DNA of 38,700 bases, from positions 1 through 38,700 of the forward strand of contig JAQVYB010000017.1 of NCBI GenBank assembly GCA_028708815.1, read 5' to 3'. The number at the start of each line of letters is the position of its first letter. The first letter of the stretch is position 1. The position numbers and the translations under genes were made by a program. The stretch is from Kiritimatiellia bacterium (GTDB lineage: Bacteria; Verrucomicrobiota; Kiritimatiellia; RZYC01). Shown here one piece after another: positions 6,220-13,557 of the stretch. The notes beneath the pieces were generated by a model. It saw only the letters and a program-made list of their open reading frames with translations. It searched no databases and was not told the origin of the DNA.

Positions 6220-8118
6220 ATGTGGAAATGGAAAGCCATAGGACCGATCCTCCTGGCGACGGTCTTTGCGGTACAGGCACAGATCAACGTAACGGTGGAT
6301 GATACGGTAACGTATCAAACCATGAATGGGTTCGGCGCCGCCATTACCGAATCCACCGCTTGGCTGCTCCGCAACAAAATGTCCGCCGCCCAACGGACCG
6401 CCCTGCTGCAGGAACTCTTCTCCGCCGACACCGGCATCGGCCTGAGCGCTCTGCGCATACCCATCGGGGCGTCCGATTTCCGACTCGCCGATTATACGCT
6501 GGACGATATGCCCGCCGGCCAAACCGATTATGCCCTCGACCACTTCTCCTCCGCACGCGACCAACTCTGGCGTATCCCGCTCCTACGTGAAATATGTGCC
6601 ATCAACACCAACCTCATCCTGATCGCCTCCCCTTGGTCGCCCCCCGCCTGGATGAAAAGTTCCGGGCAGCTCTATCGCGGACGCCTCAACACCGGCGCAC
6701 ACCAGGTCTTCGCAGAATATCTGATGAAATTCATTCAGACCTTCACCGCCACCGGGCTCCCGATTTATGCCGTCACCATGCAGAATGAACCGCTCTATGA
6801 ACCCTATGCCTACCCCGGCACCTATATGCCCGCCTCTCAGCAGATCCAACTGGCCGCAACGGTCGGGCGCCTCTTTCAGAGCAATGCCGTTTCCACCCGC
6901 ATTCTCTGCTTTGACCACAACTGGAGCGATTATGCCTATCCCATCACCGTCCTGAACGACCCCGTCGCCCGGCCCTTCCTCGCCGGCAGCGCCTTTCACG
7001 CCTACGAGGGCGCCCCCTCCGCACAATCCCTCCTCCACAACGCACACCCCGACAAGGAAATCCACTTCACCGAAATGTCCTCCGGGACTTGGGCCGGCTC
7101 CTTCAGTAAACGCCTGATATGGGATGCCACCTACCTCCTGATCGGCGCTACGCGAAATTGGGCCCAAACCGTTATAAAATGGAATCTCGCACTCGATCCC
7201 GAAGGCGGCCCGAAAATCGACGGCGGCTGCAACGGATGTGAAGGACTCGTCACCATCCATACCAACAATGGAACCGTCAGCCGAAACTTTGATTATTACA
7301 CCATCGCTCATCTCAGCGCCTTCGTGCAGCCCGACGCCCGGCGCATCGACTCCTCCGATACCGCCTCCGACGGCCCCCTCACCACAGCCTTTCGAAATCC
7401 CGATGCCTCCATTGCTCTGATCGCCCTGAACAAAAATACCGCCGCTCGGGAATTCGTCATCCGCTGGAGCAATCAGCTCATCAATGTTGAAATGCCCGCA
7501 CAAAGCCTGGCAACCATCACCTGGCCCGGCATCGCAGGCGCCACCTCTTCCGTATGGATCACCCGGGGCGATCAAACCGCTCTGCTGCAACCCCAGTCCA
7601 ATCCACCCGCATTCCACCCGCAAACCCTCACCATAAACGTGCAGCCCGAAGAAGCCGAAAACGCCGGCGCACAATGGCGCCTCGACGCCACTGAATGGCG
7701 CGCAGGCAAACAAAGCATCCCGCTCTCCGCCGGAGTCCATACCCTGGAATGTTCACGAATCATCCGCTGGATTGAACCCGCAACCCGCGTCATTACGGTG
7801 GCATCCAATCAGGCCGCCTTTGCCGCCATGACCTACTCCGCCTGGCCCGACGAACCCCGCAGCTTCTATTTTCGGGCCGTCGCCCTGACCAACAGCGTCG
7901 TCCTTTCCTGGCACGATCCACGCCTTTCCTGGTTTACCAACACCACCGTACTCATTCATTACTCCACCAACGACTATCCCGACCACACCGCCGCCGGAAC
8001 CGCTCTCTACACCGGCGAACTGCACTCGGTTGTTCACCAACCACTCATCCCGTTGCACACCTATTACTACACGATCTGGTGCACCCAGAACGGATCAACC
8101 TTCACCAACCCGCCATAG
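6220..8118 (+). CDS. secreted glycoside hydrolase family 30 enzyme with C-terminal accessory domains
   Basis: A 632-residue exported protein; residues 1-20 form a signal peptide ending in VQAQ. The catalytic barrel (about 30-390) resembles GH30 glucosylceramidase/beta-glycosidase enzymes: MNGFGAAITES (35-45), SPWSPPAWMK (137-146), acid/base Glu190 in MQNEP and nucleophile Glu285 in FTEMSSG. The beta-sandwich typical of GH30 follows (to about 455, including LALNKNTA-like strands). The stretch after about 485, with GAQWRLD and a GVHTLE strand, looks like the PEGA-like repeats common in PVC secreted proteins, and the last 90 residues look fibronectin III-like. The probable role is breakdown of a beta-linked glycan or glycolipid outside the cell; the substrate cannot be told from sequence. 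Confidence 0.9.
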   Translation: MWKWKAIGPILLATVFAVQAQINVTVDDTVTYQTMNGFGAAITESTAWLLRNKMSAAQRTALLQELFSADTGIGLSALRIPIGASDFRLADYTLDDMPAGQTDYALDHFSSARDQLWRIPLLREICAINTNLILIASPWSPPAWMKSSGQLYRGRLNTGAHQVFAEYLMKFIQTFTATGLPIYAVTMQNEPLYEPYAYPGTYMPASQQIQLAATVGRLFQSNAVSTRILCFDHNWSDYAYPITVLNDPVARPFLAGSAFHAYEGAPSAQSLLHNAHPDKEIHFTEMSSGTWAGSFSKRLIWDATYLLIGATRNWAQTVIKWNLALDPEGGPKIDGGCNGCEGLVTIHTNNGTVSRNFDYYTIAHLSAFVQPDARRIDSSDTASDGPLTTAFRNPDASIALIALNKNTAAREFVIRWSNQLINVEMPAQSLATITWPGIAGATSSVWITRGDQTALLQPQSNPPAFHPQTLTINVQPEEAENAGAQWRLDATEWRAGKQSIPLSAGVHTLECSRIIRWIEPATRVITVASNQAAFAAMTYSAWPDEPRSFYFRAVALTNSVVLSWHDPRLSWFTNTTVLIHYSTNDYPDHTAAGTALYTGELHSVVHQPLIPLHTYYYTIWCTQNGSTFTNPP

Positions 8119-8162
8119 CCGGAAACCGCCGTCCAATCACTCAGCAAGGAAGGCCATCTGCA

Positions 8163-8807
8163 ATGAAAACAAAAACCGCCCCCCGACTCCTGCTCCTTGC
8201 CCTATGCGCCCTGGGCGCGGGGTGTGCCACCAGGCAGCCCGCTCAAACCAATCCCGACTATTCACCCAGAACCGACGCCTCCAAGTTTGCCGTAAACACA
8301 CTCATCGTCTATCTGCCTGAGTTTCATGTCGCGGCCTGGGGAAACGAAGTGGAGGCGCAGCTCAATCAACTCCTGAAAACAGGCGAAGCCACCGTCCGAC
8401 GCCTGCCCACCTTCTTTTTGGATATCGGGGAAACACAGGAAATCAACGGCATGGGAACCTATACCTTTCCAAGCCACTTCAAGCGCAACGGGACCCCCTC
8501 CAAAACAACCAGTCTGAACATAGGTGCGCTCTATCGGGTCACCCTCCTGAGCGCAACAAACGGCCTGGCCGAACTGGACCTGCACTATGAACGCGCCACC
8601 ATCATCGACTGGAAATCCTTCGGCTCCGAAGAAATCGCCCCCTTCCGAACCTATCCCCTCTGCAGCAAAGAAAAACTGACCTCCCAAATCACTCTCGAAC
8701 CCAAAATATGGCGCGTCGTCGGAAGCTGCAATACACAGGAAATCAATCGCCGCGTGCTCATGCTGCTCTGCCTCCAACCTCCATCGGGGTCAGCCCTTAA
8801 ATATTAA
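8163..8807 (+). CDS. lipoprotein of unknown function, C-terminus set by a RAYT element
   Basis: A 214-residue protein with a lipoprotein signal peptide: charged start, hydrophobic run and LGAGC, with the lipidated cysteine at 21. GGAAGG precedes the ATG at 8163. I do not recognise the mature domain; it contains mixed alpha/beta sequence with a YLPEFHVA segment. The final codons (GSALKY and the TAA) lie inside the left inverted repeat of the element at 8786-9853, so the natural C-terminus has probably been cut or replaced by the insertion. It follows the GH30 gene after 44 bp. Confidence 0.75.
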   Translation: MKTKTAPRLLLLALCALGAGCATRQPAQTNPDYSPRTDASKFAVNTLIVYLPEFHVAAWGNEVEAQLNQLLKTGEATVRRLPTFFLDIGETQEINGMGTYTFPSHFKRNGTPSKTTSLNIGALYRVTLLSATNGLAELDLHYERATIIDWKSFGSEEIAPFRTYPLCSKEKLTSQITLEPKIWRVVGSCNTQEINRRVLMLLCLQPPSGSALKY

Positions 8808-8810
8808 GCG
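8786..8810 (+). repeat. left inverted repeat of the second RAYT element
   Basis: 25 bp, starting GGGGTCAGCC. It is a perfect inverted copy of 9829-9853 and covers the last codons and TAA (8805-8807) of the lipoprotein gene. Confidence 0.9.
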
Positions 8811-8853
8811 AAGGAGTTTGACACCCCTCCCTTTTCATGTTTAAACCACCCGT

Positions 8854-9849
8854 ATGGCGCGCAAACCCAGAGTTTTGTTGGCGGGTGGTATTTATCACAT
8901 CACGAGCCGAGGCAATGACCGGCGCCTGATATTCAAAACGGATGATGACCGACGGCGTTTTCTCGAACGGCTAAGCGAGAGCGCTCAAACCTATGAGGTG
9001 CGCATCTATCTGTATTGCCTGATGGGCAATCATATACACCTTCTGCTTGAAACGCCTCATCCCAATCTGGATCGCTTTATGGGCAGCCTGCTGACGGGTT
9101 ACACGGTTTATTTCAACCTGCGTCATAACCGGGCGGGACACCTGATGCAGGGTCGCTACAACGCACAATTGGTGCAGGGAACCGAATACCTGCTGAAGCT
9201 GAGCCGTTACATCCATCTGAATCCCGTACACATCAAAGAATGGGCCGGCAAACCCCTCCCCGAACGCCTCGCGCACCTGCGTCGCTACCCTTGGAGCAGT
9301 TTCCCGGAATATGCGGGAACAGCCAAGCCCTGCGGATTTCTTTCCACCGAACCGATTCTGGGGCTGATGGTGCAGTTCGGGCGCGGACGAGAAACGACAC
9401 GCTATCGCAAATATATAGAGACCGGACTGGCGCAATCCGACGAAGAGTTTACAAATCTGATGGGCGAAAAAGGTGTAGCCATCGGATCGTCCGCGTTTAT
9501 CGGAGAGGTTAAGGAGCTGCACCGGCAGGCGGCGGAAGAGCGCAATCGACCGGAAGACGTTTCCTTTCGACAACTACGGACATTCCGCGACGCAAAAGAA
9601 GTAACCCGGGCTGTCGAAACCGTTTTGGGGATTTCGGATTTGCAATCGCTTAGTCCTCGTGCCTATTCGACGGAACGCGGTTTTTTGGCATGGGCACTCC
9701 AACATTTCGCGGGATTGACACAGCGAGAGGTTAGTCCATATCTGAACGTGCAAACCGGTGCAACGGTTTGTCTTGCGATCAAGCGGTTTGATGCCGCAGA
9801 AACATGCGAAGAGTGGAAGAAACGTCTTCGCTTAATATTTAAGGGCTGA
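8854..9849 (+). CDS. REP-associated tyrosine transposase with C-terminal helix-turn-helix region
   Basis: A 331-residue RAYT/Y1 transposase of a different subfamily from the one at 3698. It has the MARKPR start and YHITSRGNDR (14-23) typical of the group. The HUH motif is LMGNHIHLLLE (His60, His62), and Tyr119 in RYIHLNPVH is the likely nucleophile. Residues about 200-325 form an extension whose end (GLTQREVSPYLN and following) resembles the DnaA-C-like helix-turn-helix found in longer RAYTs. The last codons (LIFKG) lie in the right inverted repeat. No good ribosome-binding site precedes the ATG. All motifs are intact, so it may be functional. Confidence 0.9.
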   Translation: MARKPRVLLAGGIYHITSRGNDRRLIFKTDDDRRRFLERLSESAQTYEVRIYLYCLMGNHIHLLLETPHPNLDRFMGSLLTGYTVYFNLRHNRAGHLMQGRYNAQLVQGTEYLLKLSRYIHLNPVHIKEWAGKPLPERLAHLRRYPWSSFPEYAGTAKPCGFLSTEPILGLMVQFGRGRETTRYRKYIETGLAQSDEEFTNLMGEKGVAIGSSAFIGEVKELHRQAAEERNRPEDVSFRQLRTFRDAKEVTRAVETVLGISDLQSLSPRAYSTERGFLAWALQHFAGLTQREVSPYLNVQTGATVCLAIKRFDAAETCEEWKKRLRLIFKG

Positions 9850-9853
9850 CCCC
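9829..9853 (-). repeat. right inverted repeat of the second RAYT element
   Basis: 25 bp, the exact reverse complement of 8786-8810. It encodes the last residues of the transposase and contains AAGGG (9841-9845), which sits where the ribosome-binding site of the HAD gene at 9855 must be. Confidence 0.9.
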
Positions 9854-9854
9854 A

Positions 9855-10508
9855 ATGGTTGTGTTTTTTGATTTGGACGGCACGCTGTCGGACCCGGCGG
9901 AGGGGATTACGGAATGCATTCGGCATGCGCTGAAGCGGTTGGGAGCGCCGGTGCCGGAGCGGCATGAGCTGCATTGGTGCATCGGGCCGTCTCTTCAGAA
10001 AAGTTTCATGAAGCTGCTGGGCGAAGAGGCCGGGGCGGCGGAAGAGGGTATTCGGCTGTATCGCGAACGTTTTTCCACGGTGGGAATGTATGAAAACATC
10101 GTGTATGCGGGGGTACCGGAGATGCTGGACGGGCTTCGCTCGGCGGGCTTCACGTTGTATGTGGCGACCTCGAAGCCGCAGGTGTATGCGAAGAAAATTC
10201 TCGATCATTTCGGCCTGACGTCGCGCTTTCACCGGGTGTTCGGTCCGGATTTAAACGGCAAGCGGTCGGAAAAAGCGGAATTGTTGAGTCATGCACTCGA
10301 GGAGGAAGGCCTGGACCCCGGCGCCTGCTGGATGGTTGGTGACCGGATGTTTGACATTGCAGGCGCACGCGCCTGCGGCCTGCGTTCCATCGGCGTGCTG
10401 TATGGTTACGGGTCACGGGAGGAACTGTCGGAGGCGGGTGCGGATTATCTGGCGGAGCGTCCGGAGGATGTCCTTGGTATTATTACAAAGAAGTCAGGTG
10501 GCGTATGA
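9855..10508 (+). CDS. HAD-superfamily phosphatase (phosphoglycolate phosphatase-like)
   Basis: A 217-residue HAD hydrolase of the Gph/PpaX type. Motif I is FFDLDGTLSDP (Asp6 nucleophile, Asp8), motif II is ATSKP with the serine/threonine, and motif III/IV is MVGDRMFDIAGARACG with the metal-binding aspartates. The cap domain between residues about 15 and 80 is helical. It probably dephosphorylates a small phosphorylated metabolite such as phosphoglycolate, which would suit its neighbour exonuclease III because 2-phosphoglycolate arises from repair of DNA 3' ends; that link is inference. Its stop overlaps the exonuclease start (ATGA). The gene starts two bases after the RAYT right end. Confidence 0.88.
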   Translation: MVVFFDLDGTLSDPAEGITECIRHALKRLGAPVPERHELHWCIGPSLQKSFMKLLGEEAGAAEEGIRLYRERFSTVGMYENIVYAGVPEMLDGLRSAGFTLYVATSKPQVYAKKILDHFGLTSRFHRVFGPDLNGKRSEKAELLSHALEEEGLDPGACWMVGDRMFDIAGARACGLRSIGVLYGYGSREELSEAGADYLAERPEDVLGIITKKSGGV

Positions 10509-11278
10509 GAGTGGCAACGTTCAATGTAAATTCGATTCGGTCCCGGCTCGGAATTGTACTGGATTGGCTGGCGGAAAGCGGTACGGATGTACTCTGCCTG
10601 CAGGAAACAAAGTGTCAGGACCCTGATTTCCCGGAGTCGGAATTCCGGGCGGCGGGGTGGCAATTGGCCTTTCGCGGCGAGAAATCGTACAATGGTGTGG
10701 CGTTGGTTTCGCGCCTTCCTCTGGAAAAGGTCTCGGTTGGATTTGAGGATGGCGGGCCAACAGACGGGGCCCGCCTGATCAGCGCGGTGGTCAACGGGGT
10801 GCGGATTGTGAACACGTATGTGCCGCAGGGACGCTCGCTGGATCATGAGATGTATGCCTACAAGCTGGAGTGGTTCAAACGGCTGCACGCCTGGCTCGAA
10901 CAGAATGCATCATCGGATCAGCGGGTACTCTGGTGCGGGGATCTGAATGTGGCGCGTACGGCCCTGGATGTGCATAACGCGAAGGATAAAACACAACACG
11001 TATGCTACCATCTGTCCATCCGGGAGGCCTTTGAAGAAGTGCTCGCGTGGGGATTTACGGATGTGTTCCGTCAATTTCATCCGGAGGAGGAACTCTATTC
11101 CTTTTTTGATTACCGGGTGAAGGACTCCGTGGACCGGAACATCGGCTGGCGCATTGATTACCTGCTGGCCACCCCCGCGTTGGCGGAAAAATGCCGGAAT
11201 TCGTTCATTGATCTGGGTCCAAGGCGACGGGAGAAGCCCTCGGATCACACGGTTATGGTCGCTGATTTTGATCTCTGA
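10505..11278 (+). CDS. xthA: exodeoxyribonuclease III / AP endonuclease
   Basis: Mg-dependent 3'-5' exonuclease and apurinic endonuclease of base-excision repair. The 257 residues are a full-length family member. The conserved blocks are present: FNVNSIRSR (Asn7), LQETKCQD (Glu34), CGDLNVA (Asp and Asn of the active site), RIDYLLA and the C-terminal SDHTVMVADF with the catalytic His. It starts inside the HAD stop codon, so the pair is an operon. It converges on the STAS gene with only six bases between the stops. Confidence 0.95.
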   Translation: MRVATFNVNSIRSRLGIVLDWLAESGTDVLCLQETKCQDPDFPESEFRAAGWQLAFRGEKSYNGVALVSRLPLEKVSVGFEDGGPTDGARLISAVVNGVRIVNTYVPQGRSLDHEMYAYKLEWFKRLHAWLEQNASSDQRVLWCGDLNVARTALDVHNAKDKTQHVCYHLSIREAFEEVLAWGFTDVFRQFHPEEELYSFFDYRVKDSVDRNIGWRIDYLLATPALAEKCRNSFIDLGPRRREKPSDHTVMVADFDL

Positions 11279-11284
11279 CGCGGA

Positions 11285-11677
11285 CTATTCATCAGGCATG
11301 TCGGCGTGTTTCATGGCTTCGCTTCGCTGCATGGCATCGAGGTAGATATCGGCAACCTGCTCGGAGTCGAACACTTCGGTTTTTACCAGGACTTCGGCCA
11401 TCTCCATGACTTTGGCCACGGGCGGCTGCATGTGCAGCACGGCGAATTTTCCACCGGAGGCAACGACCTGCTTTTTCACTTTCAGCACCAGCCGTACCCC
11501 GGCACTGCTGATGTAATCAAGCGCGGCCAGATTGAACAATACGCCGGACACCTTTTCTTTCAGAATAGGCGCGAGTTGATTTTCACAGGTTTTGGCTGTG
11601 TCATGATCCAGCCTCCCGGAAAGCGTTACGGAACAGGCACCGTTTTTCCTGTGGGCAATATGAACTTGTAATGTCAT
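11285..11677 (-). CDS. STAS-domain protein (anti-sigma factor antagonist-like)
   Basis: A 130-residue STAS protein. VTLSGRLDHDTA (17-28) and FNLAALDYISSAGVRLVL (48-65) are the diagnostic strands; Ser57 or Ser58 is the predicted phosphorylation site. AAGGAGAAGG precedes the ATG. It is clearly a paralogue of the protein at 24983: both have the ISS-G-RLVL block and share QP-AKV-E-A-VL further on. The one at 24983 neighbours a kinase, whereas this copy stands alone between xthA and the divergent ABC operon. Confidence 0.9.
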   Translation of the reverse strand: MTLQVHIAHRKNGACSVTLSGRLDHDTAKTCENQLAPILKEKVSGVLFNLAALDYISSAGVRLVLKVKKQVVASGGKFAVLHMQPPVAKVMEMAEVLVKTEVFDSEQVADIYLDAMQRSEAMKHADMPDE

Positions 11678-11756
11678 GGGCCTTCTCCTTGGTTTTGATG
11701 CAGCTTAGCGGAGAGGCATCGCGTTGAAAAGCCTTTTTCCCTTCCGGCTATCAGCC

Positions 11757-11784
11757 TTGACTAATGGGGTCGGTAAAGCATAAT
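11757..11784 (+). promoter_or_regulatory. candidate sigma-70-type promoter of the Gld-like ABC operon
   Basis: TTGACT (11757-11762) and CATAAT (11779-11784), each five of six matches, are separated by 16 bp. They lie about 40 bp upstream of the ABC ATPase start at 11825 in the 147-bp divergent gap. Confidence 0.5.
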
Positions 11785-11824
11785 GCGTAGGTTTGAGCAT
11801 AAACCGGCAATCTGAGAACAGCGT

Positions 11825-12796
11825 ATGATGGTGGAAGTAGATCATTTAACCAAGTGTTATCCCCGCAAGAAGGCGGTGGATAACGTGTCGTTTGCCGTGG
11901 ATTCGGGGGAGATCGTCGGCTTTCTGGGCCCGAACGGAGCAGGCAAGACCACCACCATGCGAATGCTGAGCGGCTACATTCCGGCCAGTGGGGGAAGCAT
12001 ACGTATCGCGGGCATTGATGTGCTGCGCAACTCCCTGGCGGCACGCCGAAAAATCGGTTACCTTCCGGAAAACGTGCCGCTTTACAACGAACTGCGCGTG
12101 GATGAGTTTCTCCGGTTCAAAGCGCATTTGAAGGGGGTTCCTCCGCGTCAGTGTCGGAAGCATGTGGAACGGGTGAAGGAGCTGTGTGGGTTGAGCCGGG
12201 AGGGCCGCCGAATTATCGGACAGCTTTCCAAGGGATTTCGTCAACGGGTGGGGTTGGCGGATGCACTCCTGCATTCGCCTGAATTGCTGATTCTGGATGA
12301 ACCAACGATCGGGCTGGACCCCAGCCAGATACGTTCTGTGCGTGAATTGATCAAGGAACTGGCAAAGCACCATACCATTATCCTGAGCACACACATTCTT
12401 CCGGAAGTGGAAATCACCTGCCAGCGGGTACTGATCATCCATGAAGGCCGGATTGCGGCCTCGGACACTCCCGCGAATCTCCGTGCGGCCATTCAGGGTG
12501 GAACCAGAATTCTGGTGGAACTGCATGCGCCGCGCGAACAGGCGGGTGGACTGCTGGCGAATCTGCCGCATGTGCGGGAGGTGAAATCGGATCAGCGCGA
12601 GGCGTGGACCCATTATGAACTCGAATGCGCCACGGATGTGGATCTGCGGCAAAACGTCTTTGAGTTGGCCGTACGGGAAGGCTGGAAACTGCGGGAACTG
12701 AGCATCAAGAAAACGAGTCTGGAAGAGGCCTTTATCCGGCTAACCACCGGAGAACCGGAAAACCGGGAGCCTTCCATGGATTCCTACGAAGTGTGA
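11825..12796 (+). CDS. ABC transporter ATP-binding protein (GldA-like)
   Basis: A 323-residue ATPase. The Walker A motif GPNGAGKTT is at 35-43, the signature LSKGFRQ at 134-140, Walker B LLILDEPT at 154-161, and the H-loop STH follows HHTIIL. The C-terminal 85 residues are the extension seen in ABC-2 type exporters and GldA. The next genes are a six-helix permease and a GldG-like protein, so this is the energy subunit of a Gld/NosDFY-like complex. In Bacteroidota such proteins support gliding; in PVC bacteria the role is not established, and gliding should not be assumed. The ribosome-binding site before ATGATG is weak. Confidence 0.93.
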   Translation: MMVEVDHLTKCYPRKKAVDNVSFAVDSGEIVGFLGPNGAGKTTTMRMLSGYIPASGGSIRIAGIDVLRNSLAARRKIGYLPENVPLYNELRVDEFLRFKAHLKGVPPRQCRKHVERVKELCGLSREGRRIIGQLSKGFRQRVGLADALLHSPELLILDEPTIGLDPSQIRSVRELIKELAKHHTIILSTHILPEVEITCQRVLIIHEGRIAASDTPANLRAAIQGGTRILVELHAPREQAGGLLANLPHVREVKSDQREAWTHYELECATDVDLRQNVFELAVREGWKLRELSIKKTSLEEAFIRLTTGEPENREPSMDSYEV

Positions 12797-12806
12797 GGAT
12801 CGGAAC

Positions 12807-13553
12807 ATGCGCGCATTCTATGCCTTATGGAAGAAGGAGCTTCAGGGATATTTTCTCTCTCCGATTGCCTATGTGGTGCTGATGTTTTTTCTGCTGCTGA
12901 TGGGGGTGAGTCTCTGGTTTCTGGTGGATATGCTGAGCGGGGGCATGATAGCCGGCGGAGTGATGCAGACCCTTTTCGGAGAAAGCATCTTTTTCTGGGT
13001 GGCGATGCTGATCGCCATACCCGTGATTACCATGCGCCTTTTGGCCGAAGAGGTGAAGCTGGGAACCATGGAGGGCCTGCTGACGGCGCCGGTGGCGGAT
13101 CATACGGTGGTACTGGCCAAATACGCCGGTGCGCTGAGCTTTTTTGTCTGCATGTGGCTGCCCACGGCGGCCTACGGATTTATCATCCGTTATTTCGATC
13201 CGGACGCGACCGTGGATATCGGGCCGATGTTTACGGCATATCTCGGCACGCTGCTTATCGGGGCCTGTTACGTGGCGCTGGGGTTGCTGGCTTCCTCGCT
13301 CACACGCAATCAGGTGGTGGCGGCAGTCATGTGCTTTGCTTTGGTGGGCATCAGCTTCTTTGCCGGATTCATTCCCTACGTCGCAGCCAACCCATCCGTC
13401 CGACATCTCTCGGCCTATTTTTCGCCGGTGATTCACATGATGGATTTCTCGCGCGGTGTGATCGATACGCGCCCGTTGATTCTGTATTTGACCACGACGC
13501 TGGCCCTGTTGTTTGCCGCCATTCAGGTGGTCGAGTCCGGAAAATGGAAGTGA
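12807..13553 (+). CDS. ABC-2 type permease (GldF-like)
   Basis: A 248-residue inner-membrane protein with about six hydrophobic segments, starting with LSPIAYVVLMFFLLLMGVSL near residue 17. The KKELQGYF start, the EEVKLGTMEGLLTAPV segment (about 77-92), where many ABC-2 permeases have an amphipathic loop, and the general length match GldF and related permeases. It begins ten bases after the ATPase gene with AGGATCGG in front of the ATG, so it is translated from the same message. Confidence 0.9.
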   Translation: MRAFYALWKKELQGYFLSPIAYVVLMFFLLLMGVSLWFLVDMLSGGMIAGGVMQTLFGESIFFWVAMLIAIPVITMRLLAEEVKLGTMEGLLTAPVADHTVVLAKYAGALSFFVCMWLPTAAYGFIIRYFDPDATVDIGPMFTAYLGTLLIGACYVALGLLASSLTRNQVVAAVMCFALVGISFFAGFIPYVAANPSVRHLSAYFSPVIHMMDFSRGVIDTRPLILYLTTTLALLFAAIQVVESGKWK

Positions 13554-13557
13554 TCCG

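Larger units (their letters stand above)
8786..9853 (+). mobile_element. 1,068-bp RAYT element with perfect 25-bp inverted ends
   Basis: The left end 8786-8810 (starting GGGGTCAGCC) and the right end 9829-9853 (ending GGCTGACCCC) are exact reverse complements over 25 bp. They enclose one transposase gene. The ends contain the AT-rich core TTAAATATTAAG. No direct target duplication is evident at the outer edges (TCCATC before, AATGGT after), as expected for HUH enzymes. The left end supplies the stop codon of the upstream lipoprotein and the right end the ribosome-binding site of the downstream phosphatase gene. Confidence 0.85.
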
